Translations under genes and position numbers: made by a program
Assembly: GCA_964360145.1 (NCBI GenBank)
Contig: CAYHWW010000145.1
Location: forward strand, 1 to 8,572
From: CAYHWW01 sp964360145
Lineage (GTDB): Bacteria > Bdellovibrionota > UBA1018 > CAYHWW01
Length of the DNA stretch: 8,572 nucleotides
Direction: 5' to 3'
Notes under the pieces: generated by a model
Databases searched by the model: none
What the model saw: only the letters and a program-made list of their open reading frames with translations
What the model was told of the DNA's origin: nothing
Shown here: piece after piece, positions 1 through 6,613 of the stretch
Layout: each line of letters starts with the position of its first letter
How positions within the stretch are numbered: position 1 is the first letter of the stretch

Positions 1-307
1 GGATGTCAGTGCGGAATATGATTTCGTAGGCAGCCAACCGCAGTATGGAGAGGTCCACCCGGGGCATGCGCTCCAGGCGCCAGTTCTTGGAGTGGGATGT
101 GATGAGGGCATCCAGCTCTTCGCGTTTTTCCAACACGCCCGTGACGACTTCCCAGGCGTAGTCCACCGCTTCCACGCCGAAACTCGCGCAGAAGTGATTG
201 AAGTCCTCGAGGGCGGGGGGCTTGGATAGCTCAATGCGGCTGAAGAGAAATTGAAATGCGATTTCTCGGGAGAGGCGGCGGGAGGTGGCTTGTTGCTGCG
301 TTGTCAT
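1..307 (-). CDS. nusB: NusB transcription antitermination factor (3' end beyond window)
   Basis: NusB binds boxA RNA together with NusE (S10) and supports antitermination and processing of rRNA transcripts. The 102 visible residues begin MTTQQQATSRRLSREIAFQFLF, the usual opening helix after a polar, disordered N-terminus. They include the family signature NWRLERMPRVDLSILRLAAYEI at about residues 75-96. About one quarter of a normal ~135-150 residue protein is missing because the frame runs off the left edge. The ATG at 305-307 is preceded by AGGA at 315-318 with a 7-base spacer. It begins 24 bases after the nrdR stop, so it is probably co-transcribed. In the comparable deltaproteobacterial operon, riboflavin genes often lie between nrdR and nusB; here there is no room for them. 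Confidence 0.93.
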   Translation of the reverse strand, partial: MTTQQQATSRRLSREIAFQFLFSRIELSKPPALEDFNHFCASFGVEAVDYAWEVVTGVLEKREELDALITSHSKNWRLERMPRVDLSILRLAAYEIIFRTDI

Positions 308-331
308 GAAAACATCCTACACGGAATCCGG

Positions 332-823
332 CTACTCGAAGCCCAGTTTCTCTTGATCAATGGCCTCATCCTGCTCTTGGGGCCATTCCCGGAGCTCGGA
401 TACGAATTCATCCACGTCCCGGAACTCCCGGTATACGCTGGCAAAGCGCACGTAGGCCACTTTATCCAGGGCATGAAGGGCCGCCATGACCAAATGGCCA
501 ATGGTGCGGGAGGGCACCTCTTTGGTGTTGAGGGAGGCCACCTTTTTTTCCATGTCTTCCACCAGGCGTTCGATTTGCTCCGTGGTGATGGGGCGCTTCT
601 GGCAAGCCTTGGTGACGCCGCTCAGGATCTTCTCCCGGGAGTAGGGCTCACGCCTGCCATCCTTTTTGATGATCATGGGCATGGCCACTTCGATGCGCTC
701 GTGGGTGGTGAAACGATTCTCGCAGGAGATGCACTCCCGCCTCCGCCGGATGGAGTCGCCGAGCTGGTTCATGCGGGATTCAATGACTTTGGTTTCGGCG
801 GCGCCGCAGCGAGTGCACTTCAA
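332..823 (-). CDS. nrdR: NrdR, ATP-cone/zinc-finger repressor of ribonucleotide reductase genes
   Basis: NrdR senses ATP/dATP and represses nrd operons by binding NrdR boxes. The 163-residue protein has the expected order: an N-terminal zinc ribbon (Cys3, Cys6, Cys31, Cys34), the basic run RRRR at 26-29, the RFTTHER segment at 37-43, then an ATP-cone domain from about 49 to 139 starting MPMIIKKDGRREPYSREK. Length matches the family (about 150-170). The start is taken as TTG at 821-823 because family members begin M-(K/R)-C right at the first zinc cysteine, and AGGA lies 7 bases upstream. A longer frame reaching 907 lies inside glyA coding sequence and adds non-homologous residues. The start is one base past the glyA stop, which suggests translational coupling. 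The C-terminus (REWPQEQDEAIDQEKLGFE) is polar and probably disordered. No NrdR box was recognised in the window. Confidence 0.95.
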   Translation of the reverse strand: MKCTRCGAAETKVIESRMNQLGDSIRRRRECISCENRFTTHERIEVAMPMIIKKDGRREPYSREKILSGVTKACQKRPITTEQIERLVEDMEKKVASLNTKEVPSRTIGHLVMAALHALDKVAYVRFASVYREFRDVDEFVSELREWPQEQDEAIDQEKLGFE

Positions 824-824
824 G

Positions 825-2063
825 TTAGAGTCCTGAATACAAGGGGTAGGAGGAGCACAGCTCCCGCACCTGGCCGCGGATGCGCTCCAGCTTATCGGGG
901 CTGCCATGGTTGGTGAGGGCTTCGTCGATCCAGAGGGCCACCTGCCGGGTTTGCTCTTCTTTCAGGCCCCGGGTGGTGATGGCGGGCACGCCGATGCGAA
1001 TGCCACTGGTGACGAAGGGGCTTTGGGTGTCGAAGGGCACGGCGTTCTTATTCACGGTGATGCCAGCGTGATCGAGGGTTTCTTCGGCAAGCTTGCCGGT
1101 GAGGCCCTTATTGGTGAGGTCCACCAATACGAGATGGTTGTCGGTGCCCCCTGACACAAGGTGGTAGCCCCTGCCCATGAGTGCTTCAGCGAGCACTTTG
1201 GCGTTGCGGATCACTTGGCCGGAGTAGTCCTTGAAGGACGGCTTCAAGGCCTCGCCGAAGGCCACTGCTTTGCCTGCGATGACGTGCATCAAGGGCCCAC
1301 CCTGGATGCCAGGGAAGATCTGGCTATTGATGCCTTTGAGGTCTTCCGTGTTGCACAGGATGAGGCCGCCCCGGGGGCCGCGGAGCGTCTTGTGGGTGGT
1401 GCTCGTCACGATGTGGGCATGACCCACGGGAGTGGGGTGATGGCCTGTGGCGACCAAGCCCGCGATATGGGCCATGTCCACGACGAGCTTTGCGCCCACT
1501 TCGTCGGCGATGGCGCGGAAGCGCTGGAAATCAATGATGCGGGGGTAGGCGCTGGCGCCAGCGATGATGGCGCGGGGTGTTTCCCGCAGGGCCACGTCGC
1601 GGAGCTCGTCATAGTCGATGAGCCCCGTATCCTTTCGCACGCCATAGGCGGCGATTTGAAAAAGGCGCCCGGAGAAGTTCACGGGGCTGCCGTGGGTCAA
1701 GTGCCCGCCGTGGGACAGGTTCATGCCCAGGATTTTATCGCCGGGCTTCATGAAGGAGAGATAGGCCGCCATGTTGGCTTGGGACCCGCTATGGGGCTGC
1801 ACGTTGGCTGCCTGGGCCCCGAAGAGCTGGCACACGCGGTCGATGGCGAGCTTTTCCACTTCATCGACGAATGCGCAACCGCCGTAGTAGCGCTTGCCAG
1901 GGTAGCCTTCAGCGTACTTATTGGTGAGGATGCTGCCCTGTGCTTCCAACACTTCCGGCGACACGTAATTCTCGGAGGCGATGAGTTCAAGGCCCTCGCG
2001 TTGGCGGAGGGCTTCAGATTCGATGCTCTTGTACAGGGATGGATCGCGGTCTTTCAGCGGCAT
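825..2063 (-). CDS. glyA: Serine hydroxymethyltransferase
   Basis: This is a PLP enzyme that interconverts serine plus tetrahydrofolate with glycine plus 5,10-methylenetetrahydrofolate, supplying one-carbon units in the cytoplasm. The 412 residues (E. coli has 417) are full length. Visible motifs are LIASENYVSPEVLEAQGS near 28-44, NKYAEGYPGKRYYGG at 48-62, the VDMAHIAGLV segment at 195-204, and the PLP-lysine motif TSTTHKTLRGPRGG with Lys225 as the Schiff-base lysine. The ATG at 2061-2063 (MPLKDRDPSLYKSIESE) is chosen because GGAGG lies just upstream. Longer readings to 2417 overlap rpiB entirely. It overlaps the end of rpiB by 10 bases and its ribosome binding site lies inside rpiB. The fab-rpiB-glyA-nrdR order is a recognised syntenic block. 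Confidence 0.97.
   Translation of the reverse strand: MPLKDRDPSLYKSIESEALRQREGLELIASENYVSPEVLEAQGSILTNKYAEGYPGKRYYGGCAFVDEVEKLAIDRVCQLFGAQAANVQPHSGSQANMAAYLSFMKPGDKILGMNLSHGGHLTHGSPVNFSGRLFQIAAYGVRKDTGLIDYDELRDVALRETPRAIIAGASAYPRIIDFQRFRAIADEVGAKLVVDMAHIAGLVATGHHPTPVGHAHIVTSTTHKTLRGPRGGLILCNTEDLKGINSQIFPGIQGGPLMHVIAGKAVAFGEALKPSFKDYSGQVIRNAKVLAEALMGRGYHLVSGGTDNHLVLVDLTNKGLTGKLAEETLDHAGITVNKNAVPFDTQSPFVTSGIRIGVPAITTRGLKEEQTRQVALWIDEALTNHGSPDKLERIRGQVRELCSSYPLYSGL
831..834 (-). promoter_or_regulatory. Ribosome binding site deciding the TTG start of nrdR
   Basis: AGGA on the minus strand lies inside the last codons of glyA, 7 bases before the TTG. With the glyA TAA at 825-827 it gives the arrangement AGGA-CTC-TAA-C-TTG. 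Ribosomes terminating on glyA would be positioned to restart on nrdR. This supports the short NrdR over upstream in-frame starts. Confidence 0.75.
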
Positions 2064-2494
2064 GAGGCCTCCAGTGCGGTGATCTTCTTGATGCGGTCTT
2101 CGTGGCGGCCCCCTTCGAAGCGGGCTCCCATCCATGATGTGACGATGGAGCGGGCGTATTCCGGCGCGGAGAGGCGGGCGCCGATGCAGAGCACGTTGGC
2201 ATTGTTGTGCTGGCGCGCAAGTCGCGCCGCGGCTTCGGATTCCGCGTGGGCGGCGCGGATGCCACGGAACTTGTTGGCGGCAATGGACATGCCGATGCCG
2301 GAGCCGCAGACGAGGACGCCTGAGGTGGCACGGCCATCCAAGATGGCTTCGCATACGGCGGCGGCGTAGTCGGGGTAGTCCACCCGGTCGGCGCTGGAGG
2401 GGCCGAGGTCCAGCCATTCCACGTCGGGAAGCTCGGCGATGAGTTGTTGTTTGAGATCAAAGCCCGCGTGATCAGCGCCGATCGCTATTTTCAT
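2054..2494 (-). CDS. rpiB: Ribose-5-phosphate isomerase B (RpiB/LacAB family)
   Basis: The enzyme interconverts ribose 5-phosphate and ribulose 5-phosphate in the pentose phosphate pathway. The 146-residue protein has the family landmarks: MKIAIGADHAGFDLK at the N-terminus, DYPDYA at 39-44, the active-site loop GVLVCGSGIGMSIAANK with catalytic Cys63, RQHNNANVLCIGAR around His96, and the phosphate-binding FEGGRHEDRIKKI near the end. Asn replaces the common Asp in the HN(D)AN motif (residue 98), a conservative change. The ATG shares the ATGA of the fabF stop (4-base overlap). AGAGG, 8 bases upstream inside fabF, is its ribosome binding site. Some family members are allose-6-phosphate or galactose-6-phosphate isomerases, but the Cys63 motif and the neighbours favour RpiB. 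Confidence 0.95.
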   Translation of the reverse strand: MKIAIGADHAGFDLKQQLIAELPDVEWLDLGPSSADRVDYPDYAAAVCEAILDGRATSGVLVCGSGIGMSIAANKFRGIRAAHAESEAAARLARQHNNANVLCIGARLSAPEYARSIVTSWMGARFEGGRHEDRIKKITALEASCR

Positions 2495-3780
2495 GACTGA
2501 AACCTCTGAAATACTAATGAACCATTGGTGCCACCAAAGCCGAAGGAGTTGCTCAACGCTGCCCGCACGGGTCTGCGCACCGCTTTGAGCGGCGTGAAGT
2601 CGAGCCCCGTGGCCGCGGAGGCGGCATCCGCATTGGTGAGGTTGATGGTGGGGGGCACGACGCCTTCACGGATGGCTTGCACGCACACCAGGGCTTCCAT
2701 GGCGCCTGCGGCACCCAGCATGTGTCCCGTCATGCTTTTCGTGGAAGAAACATTGATCTTGGCTTTGTTGGCACCGAAGATGCGGCCGACGGCTTGGGCC
2801 TCGATGGCGTCCCCCGCGGGGGTGGAGGTGCCGTGGGTGTTTACGTAATCCACATCGTCAGGGGTGAGGGCACCGTCTTCCAAGCACATGCGCATACAAG
2901 CTTCCGCGCCAGTGCCATCTTCGGAAGGATGGGTCATGTGATAGGCGTCGGCACCAAGGCCGTAGCCAGCGAGCTCCGCCAGGATGGGAGCACCGCGCTT
3001 TTGTGCATGCTCCAGCTCTTCGAGAATCAAAATAGCGGAGCCTTCACCCATGACGAAACCGTCGCGGTCGGCGCTATAGGGGCGAGAGGCGCCGGCGGGG
3101 TCGTCATTGCGGGTGGACAGCGCCTTCATGGAGGCAAAACCTACAATGCCCAATTCAGAAATCACGGCCTCGGTCCCACCGGTGATCATCAGGTCCGCGG
3201 TACCGTCGCGGATCATGCGGGCGCTTTCGCCCAAAGCATGGGCGGAACTGGCGCAGGCTGTAACGATACAAGTGTTGGGGCCCCGAGCGCCGCAGAGGAT
3301 GCTCAAATAGCCGCTCGCCATGTTGGGGATGATCATGGGGACGAAGAACGGGGTGACGACTTTCTTTTCTTTGGCGTGCAGCTCTCGATCCCAGTGGGAG
3401 ATTTCTGGAAGACCGCCCATGCCTGATGAAATAGAAATACCCACCCGGGCCAAGTTGAGATCGGCGGCTGCTTTGAGATCCCGGGGAAGGCCGGCGGCTG
3501 CCATGGCCTCGTAGGCTGCCGCGATGGCGTAGTGCACGAAGAGCCCCATTTTCCGGGCGTCCTTGGAAGAGAGGTAGCGCTCCACTTGGAAGCCCTTCAC
3601 TTCAGCGGCGATGCGGGTGGAAATCTTCGACGCATCAAAGCGCGTGATGGTCCCAACCCCGGAACGTCCTTCAATCAAGCCTGCCCACGTGGAAGGCAAG
3701 TCCAGGCCTAAAGGCGTCACTGCGCCCATGCCCGTTACCACCACACGGCGCTGGGCGATGTTCCTTCGCCTGCTGCTCAT
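2491..3780 (-). CDS. fabF: Beta-ketoacyl-ACP synthase II
   Basis: FabF condenses malonyl-ACP with acyl-ACP in fatty acid chain elongation. The 429-residue protein starts MSSRRRNIAQRRVVVTGMGAVTPLG; the first ~11 residues are a basic extension before the usual RVVVTG start. Catalytic Cys176 lies in TACASSAHA, His316 in VNTHGTSTPAGD, and Lys348 and His353 in STKSMTGHMLGAAGA. The C-terminal glycine-rich SNSFGFGGTNGSLVF is at 410-424. The Cys-His-His triad fits an elongating synthase rather than a chain-length factor or FabH. The ATG has GAGGAG 6 bases upstream. The gene follows acpP by 26 bases and overlaps rpiB by 4. The FabF/FabB distinction rests on motif style and on the usual acpP-fabF adjacency. 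Confidence 0.96.
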   Translation of the reverse strand: MSSRRRNIAQRRVVVTGMGAVTPLGLDLPSTWAGLIEGRSGVGTITRFDASKISTRIAAEVKGFQVERYLSSKDARKMGLFVHYAIAAAYEAMAAAGLPRDLKAAADLNLARVGISISSGMGGLPEISHWDRELHAKEKKVVTPFFVPMIIPNMASGYLSILCGARGPNTCIVTACASSAHALGESARMIRDGTADLMITGGTEAVISELGIVGFASMKALSTRNDDPAGASRPYSADRDGFVMGEGSAILILEELEHAQKRGAPILAELAGYGLGADAYHMTHPSEDGTGAEACMRMCLEDGALTPDDVDYVNTHGTSTPAGDAIEAQAVGRIFGANKAKINVSSTKSMTGHMLGAAGAMEALVCVQAIREGVVPPTINLTNADAASAATGLDFTPLKAVRRPVRAALSNSFGFGGTNGSLVFQRFQS

Positions 3781-3806
3781 GGGAGACTCCTCAGGGGTAG
3801 ATCGCT

Positions 3807-4058
3807 TTAGCGGTTGTTGGGGACCGTGGGATTCTTTGTCGTGATGTACTTCACCACATCGCCCACAACCCGCAGTTTCTCGGCCTCTTCATCGGGGATT
3901 TCGAGGTCGAATTCTTCTTCCATGGTCATCACAAGCTCGACGATGTCCAAGCTGTCAGCGCCCAGGTCGTCGATGAAACTGGCGGTCAAGGTAACCTTTT
4001 CAGGTTCCACGGCCAGTTGGTCGCAAATGATGTTCCTAACTTTTTCTTCGATGGTCAT
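3807..4058 (-). CDS. acpP: Acyl carrier protein
   Basis: ACP carries growing acyl chains on a 4'-phosphopantetheine arm in type II fatty acid synthesis. The 83-residue acidic protein has the attachment motif GADSLD with Ser36 as the modified residue. It is surrounded by the classic helix-II sequence DIVELVMTMEEEFDLEIPDEEAEKL. It is slightly longer than E. coli ACP (78) because of a KNPTVPNNR tail. The ATG at 4056-4058 (MTIEEKVRNI) is the family start and has GGAG 5 bases upstream. A longer open frame to 4175 overlaps fabG and adds unrelated residues. It sits 13 bases after fabG and 26 bases before fabF, the standard order. Confidence 0.97.
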   Translation of the reverse strand: MTIEEKVRNIICDQLAVEPEKVTLTASFIDDLGADSLDIVELVMTMEEEFDLEIPDEEAEKLRVVGDVVKYITTKNPTVPNNR

Positions 4059-4071
4059 GAGAGCTCCGTGA

Positions 4072-4806
4072 TTACATGTACATGCCGCCGTTGACCCCCA
4101 GCACCTGGCCCGTGATGTAACGGGACCGGGGGCTTGCCAGGAAGGCAACGGTTTCAGCCACATCGGCTGGATCACCGAATGTACCCAGTGGAATTTGCGC
4201 GAGAATAGCCTCTTTGGTTGCAGTGGGCAAGGCTTCCGTCATATCGGTTTTGATGAAACCAGGCGCGATGGCGTTCACTCGAATGTTCCGGGATCCGACT
4301 TCTTTAGCCAGGCTTTTCACCATGGCATTGATGGCGCCCTTGGAGGCGCTGTAGGCCACTTGCCCCCCATTGCCGGTTTGGCCGATGACGCTGCTGATGA
4401 AGACCATGGAGCCTTTGCGGGCCTTCATCATGGGCCGCAGCAGCGCCTGAGCACAGAGAAACGCGGCTCTGAGGTTGGTGTTCATGGTGACATCCCAATC
4501 TGCCTGGGAGTAACGCAATGCGAGGCCGTCTTTGGAGACGCCTGCATTGCTGACGAACACCTCAATGCCCGGGCTTTCAACGGTGATTTTTTCCAGTGCG
4601 GCGACAAGCGCTGTTGCATCCGCCATATCCACTTGAATGCCTCGGGCGTCCGCGCCCCGGGCGTGCAACTCCTGGACGAGGGCTTCCGCCGCCATGGGGT
4701 CAGTGCGGTAGGTGAATCGAATATCAAAACCATCTTCCGCGAGCTTCAAACACACGGCACGTCCAATGCCGCGGGTGCCACCGGTCACAAAGGCCACTGA
4801 TCTCAT
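4072..4806 (-). CDS. fabG: 3-oxoacyl-ACP reductase (short-chain dehydrogenase)
   Basis: FabG makes the NADPH-dependent first reduction in each elongation cycle. The 244-residue protein has the Rossmann motif VTGGTRGIGRAV at 7-18 and the NAG motif at 87-89. The catalytic Ser139, Tyr152 and Lys156 lie in SSVIGQTGNGGQVAYSASKGA, and VNAIAPGFIKTDMT follows near 180-195. The C-terminal ITGQVLGVNGGMYM is typical of FabG. The ATG at 4804-4806 overlaps the fabD TGA (ATGA), with AAGG 9 bases upstream at 4816-4819. A TTG at 4813-4815 would add only three residues and lies almost on that AAGG, so it is less likely. Its place between fabD and acpP distinguishes it from other short-chain dehydrogenases. 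Confidence 0.96.
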   Translation of the reverse strand: MRSVAFVTGGTRGIGRAVCLKLAEDGFDIRFTYRTDPMAAEALVQELHARGADARGIQVDMADATALVAALEKITVESPGIEVFVSNAGVSKDGLALRYSQADWDVTMNTNLRAAFLCAQALLRPMMKARKGSMVFISSVIGQTGNGGQVAYSASKGAINAMVKSLAKEVGSRNIRVNAIAPGFIKTDMTEALPTATKEAILAQIPLGTFGDPADVAETVAFLASPRSRYITGQVLGVNGGMYM

Positions 4807-5744
4807 CCTGTCCAACCTTTCAGGGCTTTCACCGTGCTGATGGCACGGCCGGTGAGCTGACTATTGATGCGCTTCAGAAGCCCCGTGAGCACGGAGCCTG
4901 GGCCTACCTCGACGCATTCACTTATGAGGAGAGCAGGGAGTGCCTCGACGGACTGCTGCCAGCGCACGGATCCCACGATTTGGTCCGCGAGCAACGCGGC
5001 AAACTCGGCTTCATTATCCGTGGGGCGCGCCGTGAGATTTGCCACTATCGGTGCACTGGGAGCGGAAAACTTCGTTTGATACAGGGGCCCCTTCATGGCA
5101 AGGCGTGCCGGTTCCATGAGGGCGCAGTGGAAGGGGGCGCTTACTTGCAGAGGGATGAGTTTCACTCTCTTGAATTCTGGGTTGGCAGCGACCAAGCGTT
5201 CCACTTCCGCCACCGCGAGGGTGCCACCAGAGATGACGATTTGCCCTGGGGCATTGAAGTTGGCTGCTTCCACCACTTGGCGGGAGTTCTTCTGGGCTTC
5301 ACGGCAGAGGGCCGCCACGGCCTCAGCGTCTAAACCGAGTATGGCGGCCATGGCGCCAGTGCCCGGGGGCACGGCCTCTTGCATGGCCTTGCCACGGAGG
5401 CGCGTGAGCCTCACCGCATCAGCGAACTTCAAGCTGCCGGCAGCCACATGGGCGGAATATTCGCCGAGACTATGGCCCAAGTAGGCCGCCACCTTCAATT
5501 CACGATCCACGCGCAAGCCAGCGAGCATGGCGATTTCCGCAGTGAGCAGCGCGGGCTGCAGATTCTCGGTGAGAGTGAGCTCTTGGAGGGGGCCGTCAAA
5601 GCAGAGACGGGCTATGTTGACGCCAATAGAATCGGAAGCCTCTTCGAAGAGGAGGCGGCTTTCCGTGAAGTTCTCATGGAAGTCCTTGGCCATGCCCACG
5701 ACTTGGGCGCCCTGGCCAGGAAACATCAGAGCGACGTGGCCCAT
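4803..5744 (-). CDS. fabD: Malonyl-CoA:ACP transacylase
   Basis: FabD transfers malonyl groups from CoA to ACP, providing the extender unit. The 313 residues contain MFPGQGAQVVGMA at 7-19, the nucleophile elbow GHSLGEY with Ser92, Arg117 in LTRLRGKAMQ, and His206 in SAPFHCALM, matching the Ser-Arg-His set of the family. Its length equals the normal ~310. The ATG at 5742-5744 is the only good start in frame, but no Shine-Dalgarno sequence precedes it. The leader is a U/A-rich GTTTTTATTTA stretch, so initiation may depend on S1 or on coupling to rpmF, whose stop is 14 bases upstream. plsX and fabH, which usually separate rpmF and fabD, are absent. fabG overlaps the stop by 4 bases. Confidence 0.96.
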   Translation of the reverse strand: MGHVALMFPGQGAQVVGMAKDFHENFTESRLLFEEASDSIGVNIARLCFDGPLQELTLTENLQPALLTAEIAMLAGLRVDRELKVAAYLGHSLGEYSAHVAAGSLKFADAVRLTRLRGKAMQEAVPPGTGAMAAILGLDAEAVAALCREAQKNSRQVVEAANFNAPGQIVISGGTLAVAEVERLVAANPEFKRVKLIPLQVSAPFHCALMEPARLAMKGPLYQTKFSAPSAPIVANLTARPTDNEAEFAALLADQIVGSVRWQQSVEALPALLISECVEVGPGSVLTGLLKRINSQLTGRAISTVKALKGWTG

Positions 5745-5758
5745 TAAATAAAAACGAC

Positions 5759-5962
5759 TTAGGCCTTGGCGGATTCAGCCGTGGATTCCATGCGCTTCAC
5801 AGCTTGACGGCCATCGTAGTGGCCGCAGGCGGAGCATACCCGGTGAGGGCGCTTGGTTTCCAGGCAGTTGGGGCAAGTCACGTAACCCACGGGCTTCAGC
5901 GCGTAGAATTGGCGGCGCATATCGCGGCGGCTCGGGGACACTTTTTTCTTAGGAACAGCCAT
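5759..5962 (-). CDS. rpmF: 50S ribosomal protein L32 (zinc-binding form)
   Basis: L32 is a small protein of the large ribosomal subunit. The 67 residues begin MAVPKKKVSPSRRDMRR, the strongly conserved L32 start, followed by a four-cysteine zinc site (Cys30, Cys33, Cys43, Cys46 in CPNC...CSACG) and HYDGRQAV. This is the C+ form with all zinc ligands; the C-terminus (KRMESTAESAKA) is a little longer than minimal. The ATG at 5960-5962 has GAGAGGAG at 5971-5978, 8 bases upstream. It follows yceD by 27 bases, the near-universal yceD-rpmF pairing. Confidence 0.97.
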   Translation of the reverse strand: MAVPKKKVSPSRRDMRRQFYALKPVGYVTCPNCLETKRPHRVCSACGHYDGRQAVKRMESTAESAKA

Positions 5963-5968
5963 GTGAGA

Positions 5969-5988
5969 AACTCCTCTCGAACGGAGTT
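5969..5988 (-). promoter_or_regulatory. Small hairpin overlapping the rpmF Shine-Dalgarno
   Basis: In the minus-strand transcript AACTCC pairs perfectly with GGAGTT across an 8-base loop (6-bp stem). The 3' arm contains most of the strong Shine-Dalgarno sequence of rpmF. It could lower L32 initiation unless opened by ribosomes finishing yceD. The stem is short and may be fortuitous. Confidence 0.3.
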
Positions 5989-5989
5989 A

Positions 5990-6571
5990 TCACCCTTGTG
6001 GGCTGCGGGCTAGCCCCAATTTTGCGAGTTGGCGGGCCATGGTGCCCGTCTGGAGACGGTGGCACTGGCAGGGGTGGGTGTTCTGGTTCTGACCACAACT
6101 GGCACAGAGGCCTTTGCAATCCTCTTTACAGAGGGGTTGGAGGGGGAGGCGCAGGTAAAGCTGCTCTCTCATCACTGCGCCCAGCTCGATGTACTCCTTG
6201 TCCAGAAACTCGATATCCACGTCCTCTTCGTTTTCATCTTCTTTGTCCACTTTGACCACGGGGGAGGCGGCTTCCGTGGCGTCCATGACCTCTTTGTCTT
6301 CGGTGAAGAGGCATTTGAACTGGATGCGGGCGTCGTGGTGGAAGGGGTCGGCGCAGCGGGAACACAGAAGGCGCAATCCGCCCCGGAAGGAAGCCTTCAT
6401 GATGATGAGGTCGCCGGCGCGGTAGAGATCGAGCTTCAAGTGGGCATCATGGCTTTTGCCCGCCTCGGCCGCTTCATCTACGGCGAGCACCGCCTGTTCC
6501 AGCCAGGGGTCAGATGAACTGAACTCCAGCGTCTCAAGCTCGTCGGTGATGCCTTTAGTTAAAATCTTCAT
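5990..6571 (-). CDS. yceD: YceD/DUF177 family protein (large-subunit rRNA accumulation protein)
   Basis: YceD proteins are encoded just before rpmF in most bacteria and have been linked to 23S rRNA accumulation; the molecular activity is unclear. The 193 residues show the family signatures: LLCSRC at 68-73, the acidic stretch KVDKEDENEEDVDIEF at 107-122, and the cysteine-rich LPLQPLCKEDCKGLCASCGQNQN. That last segment carries Cys148, Cys152, Cys156 and Cys159, followed by CQC at 168-170. The cysteines suggest a metal site. The ATG at 6569-6571 has no recognisable Shine-Dalgarno; the bases before it are pyrimidine-rich (CCTCCCCT). A weak promoter-like pair just upstream could give an almost leaderless message. 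It sits 38 bases after the nagA-like gene. Confidence 0.9.
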   Translation of the reverse strand: MKILTKGITDELETLEFSSSDPWLEQAVLAVDEAAEAGKSHDAHLKLDLYRAGDLIIMKASFRGGLRLLCSRCADPFHHDARIQFKCLFTEDKEVMDATEAASPVVKVDKEDENEEDVDIEFLDKEYIELGAVMREQLYLRLPLQPLCKEDCKGLCASCGQNQNTHPCQCHRLQTGTMARQLAKLGLARSPQG

Positions 6572-6585
6572 AGGGGAGGATCGCT

Positions 6586-6613
6586 ACTATCGCATCCGGC
6601 CTTCGTGAATCAA
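6586..6613 (-). promoter_or_regulatory. Weak candidate promoter for yceD-rpmF-fab operon
   Basis: On the minus strand TTGATT (6613-6608, 4 of 6 to the -35 consensus) and GATAGT (6591-6586, 4 of 6 to the -10) are separated by 16 bases. Initiation would fall about 7 bases before the yceD ATG, compatible with the missing Shine-Dalgarno. The -35 overlaps the nagA stop. The match is weak, and read-through from nagA is an equally good explanation for expression. Confidence 0.25.

Noticed and set aside
1161..2369. Plus-strand open frame of 402 codons opposite glyA and rpiB
   Set aside because: It lies wholly antisense to two clearly conserved enzymes. Its translation is Gly/Ala/His-rich without motifs, as expected from a GC-rich shadow frame.
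825..2417. Extended 530-codon version of glyA
   Set aside because: The added N-terminus is Arg/Pro-rich out-of-frame rpiB sequence. SHMT homology and a Shine-Dalgarno place the start at 2063.
2677..3426. Plus-strand open frame of 249 codons opposite fabF
   Set aside because: It is antisense to the catalytic core of FabF, has no recognisable domain and no ribosome site, and is best read as a shadow.
3807..4175. Extended 122-codon version of acpP
   Set aside because: The extra 39 residues come from fabG in another frame; ACP begins at MTIEEKV with a good ribosome site.
4195..4800. Plus-strand open frame of 201 codons opposite fabG
   Set aside because: It mirrors the FabG reading frame and has no independent features.
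4807..4815. TTG start adding three residues to FabG
   Set aside because: The AAGG ribosome site would touch the TTG. The ATG at 4806 has 9-base spacing and the ATGA overlap also seen at the fabF/rpiB junction.
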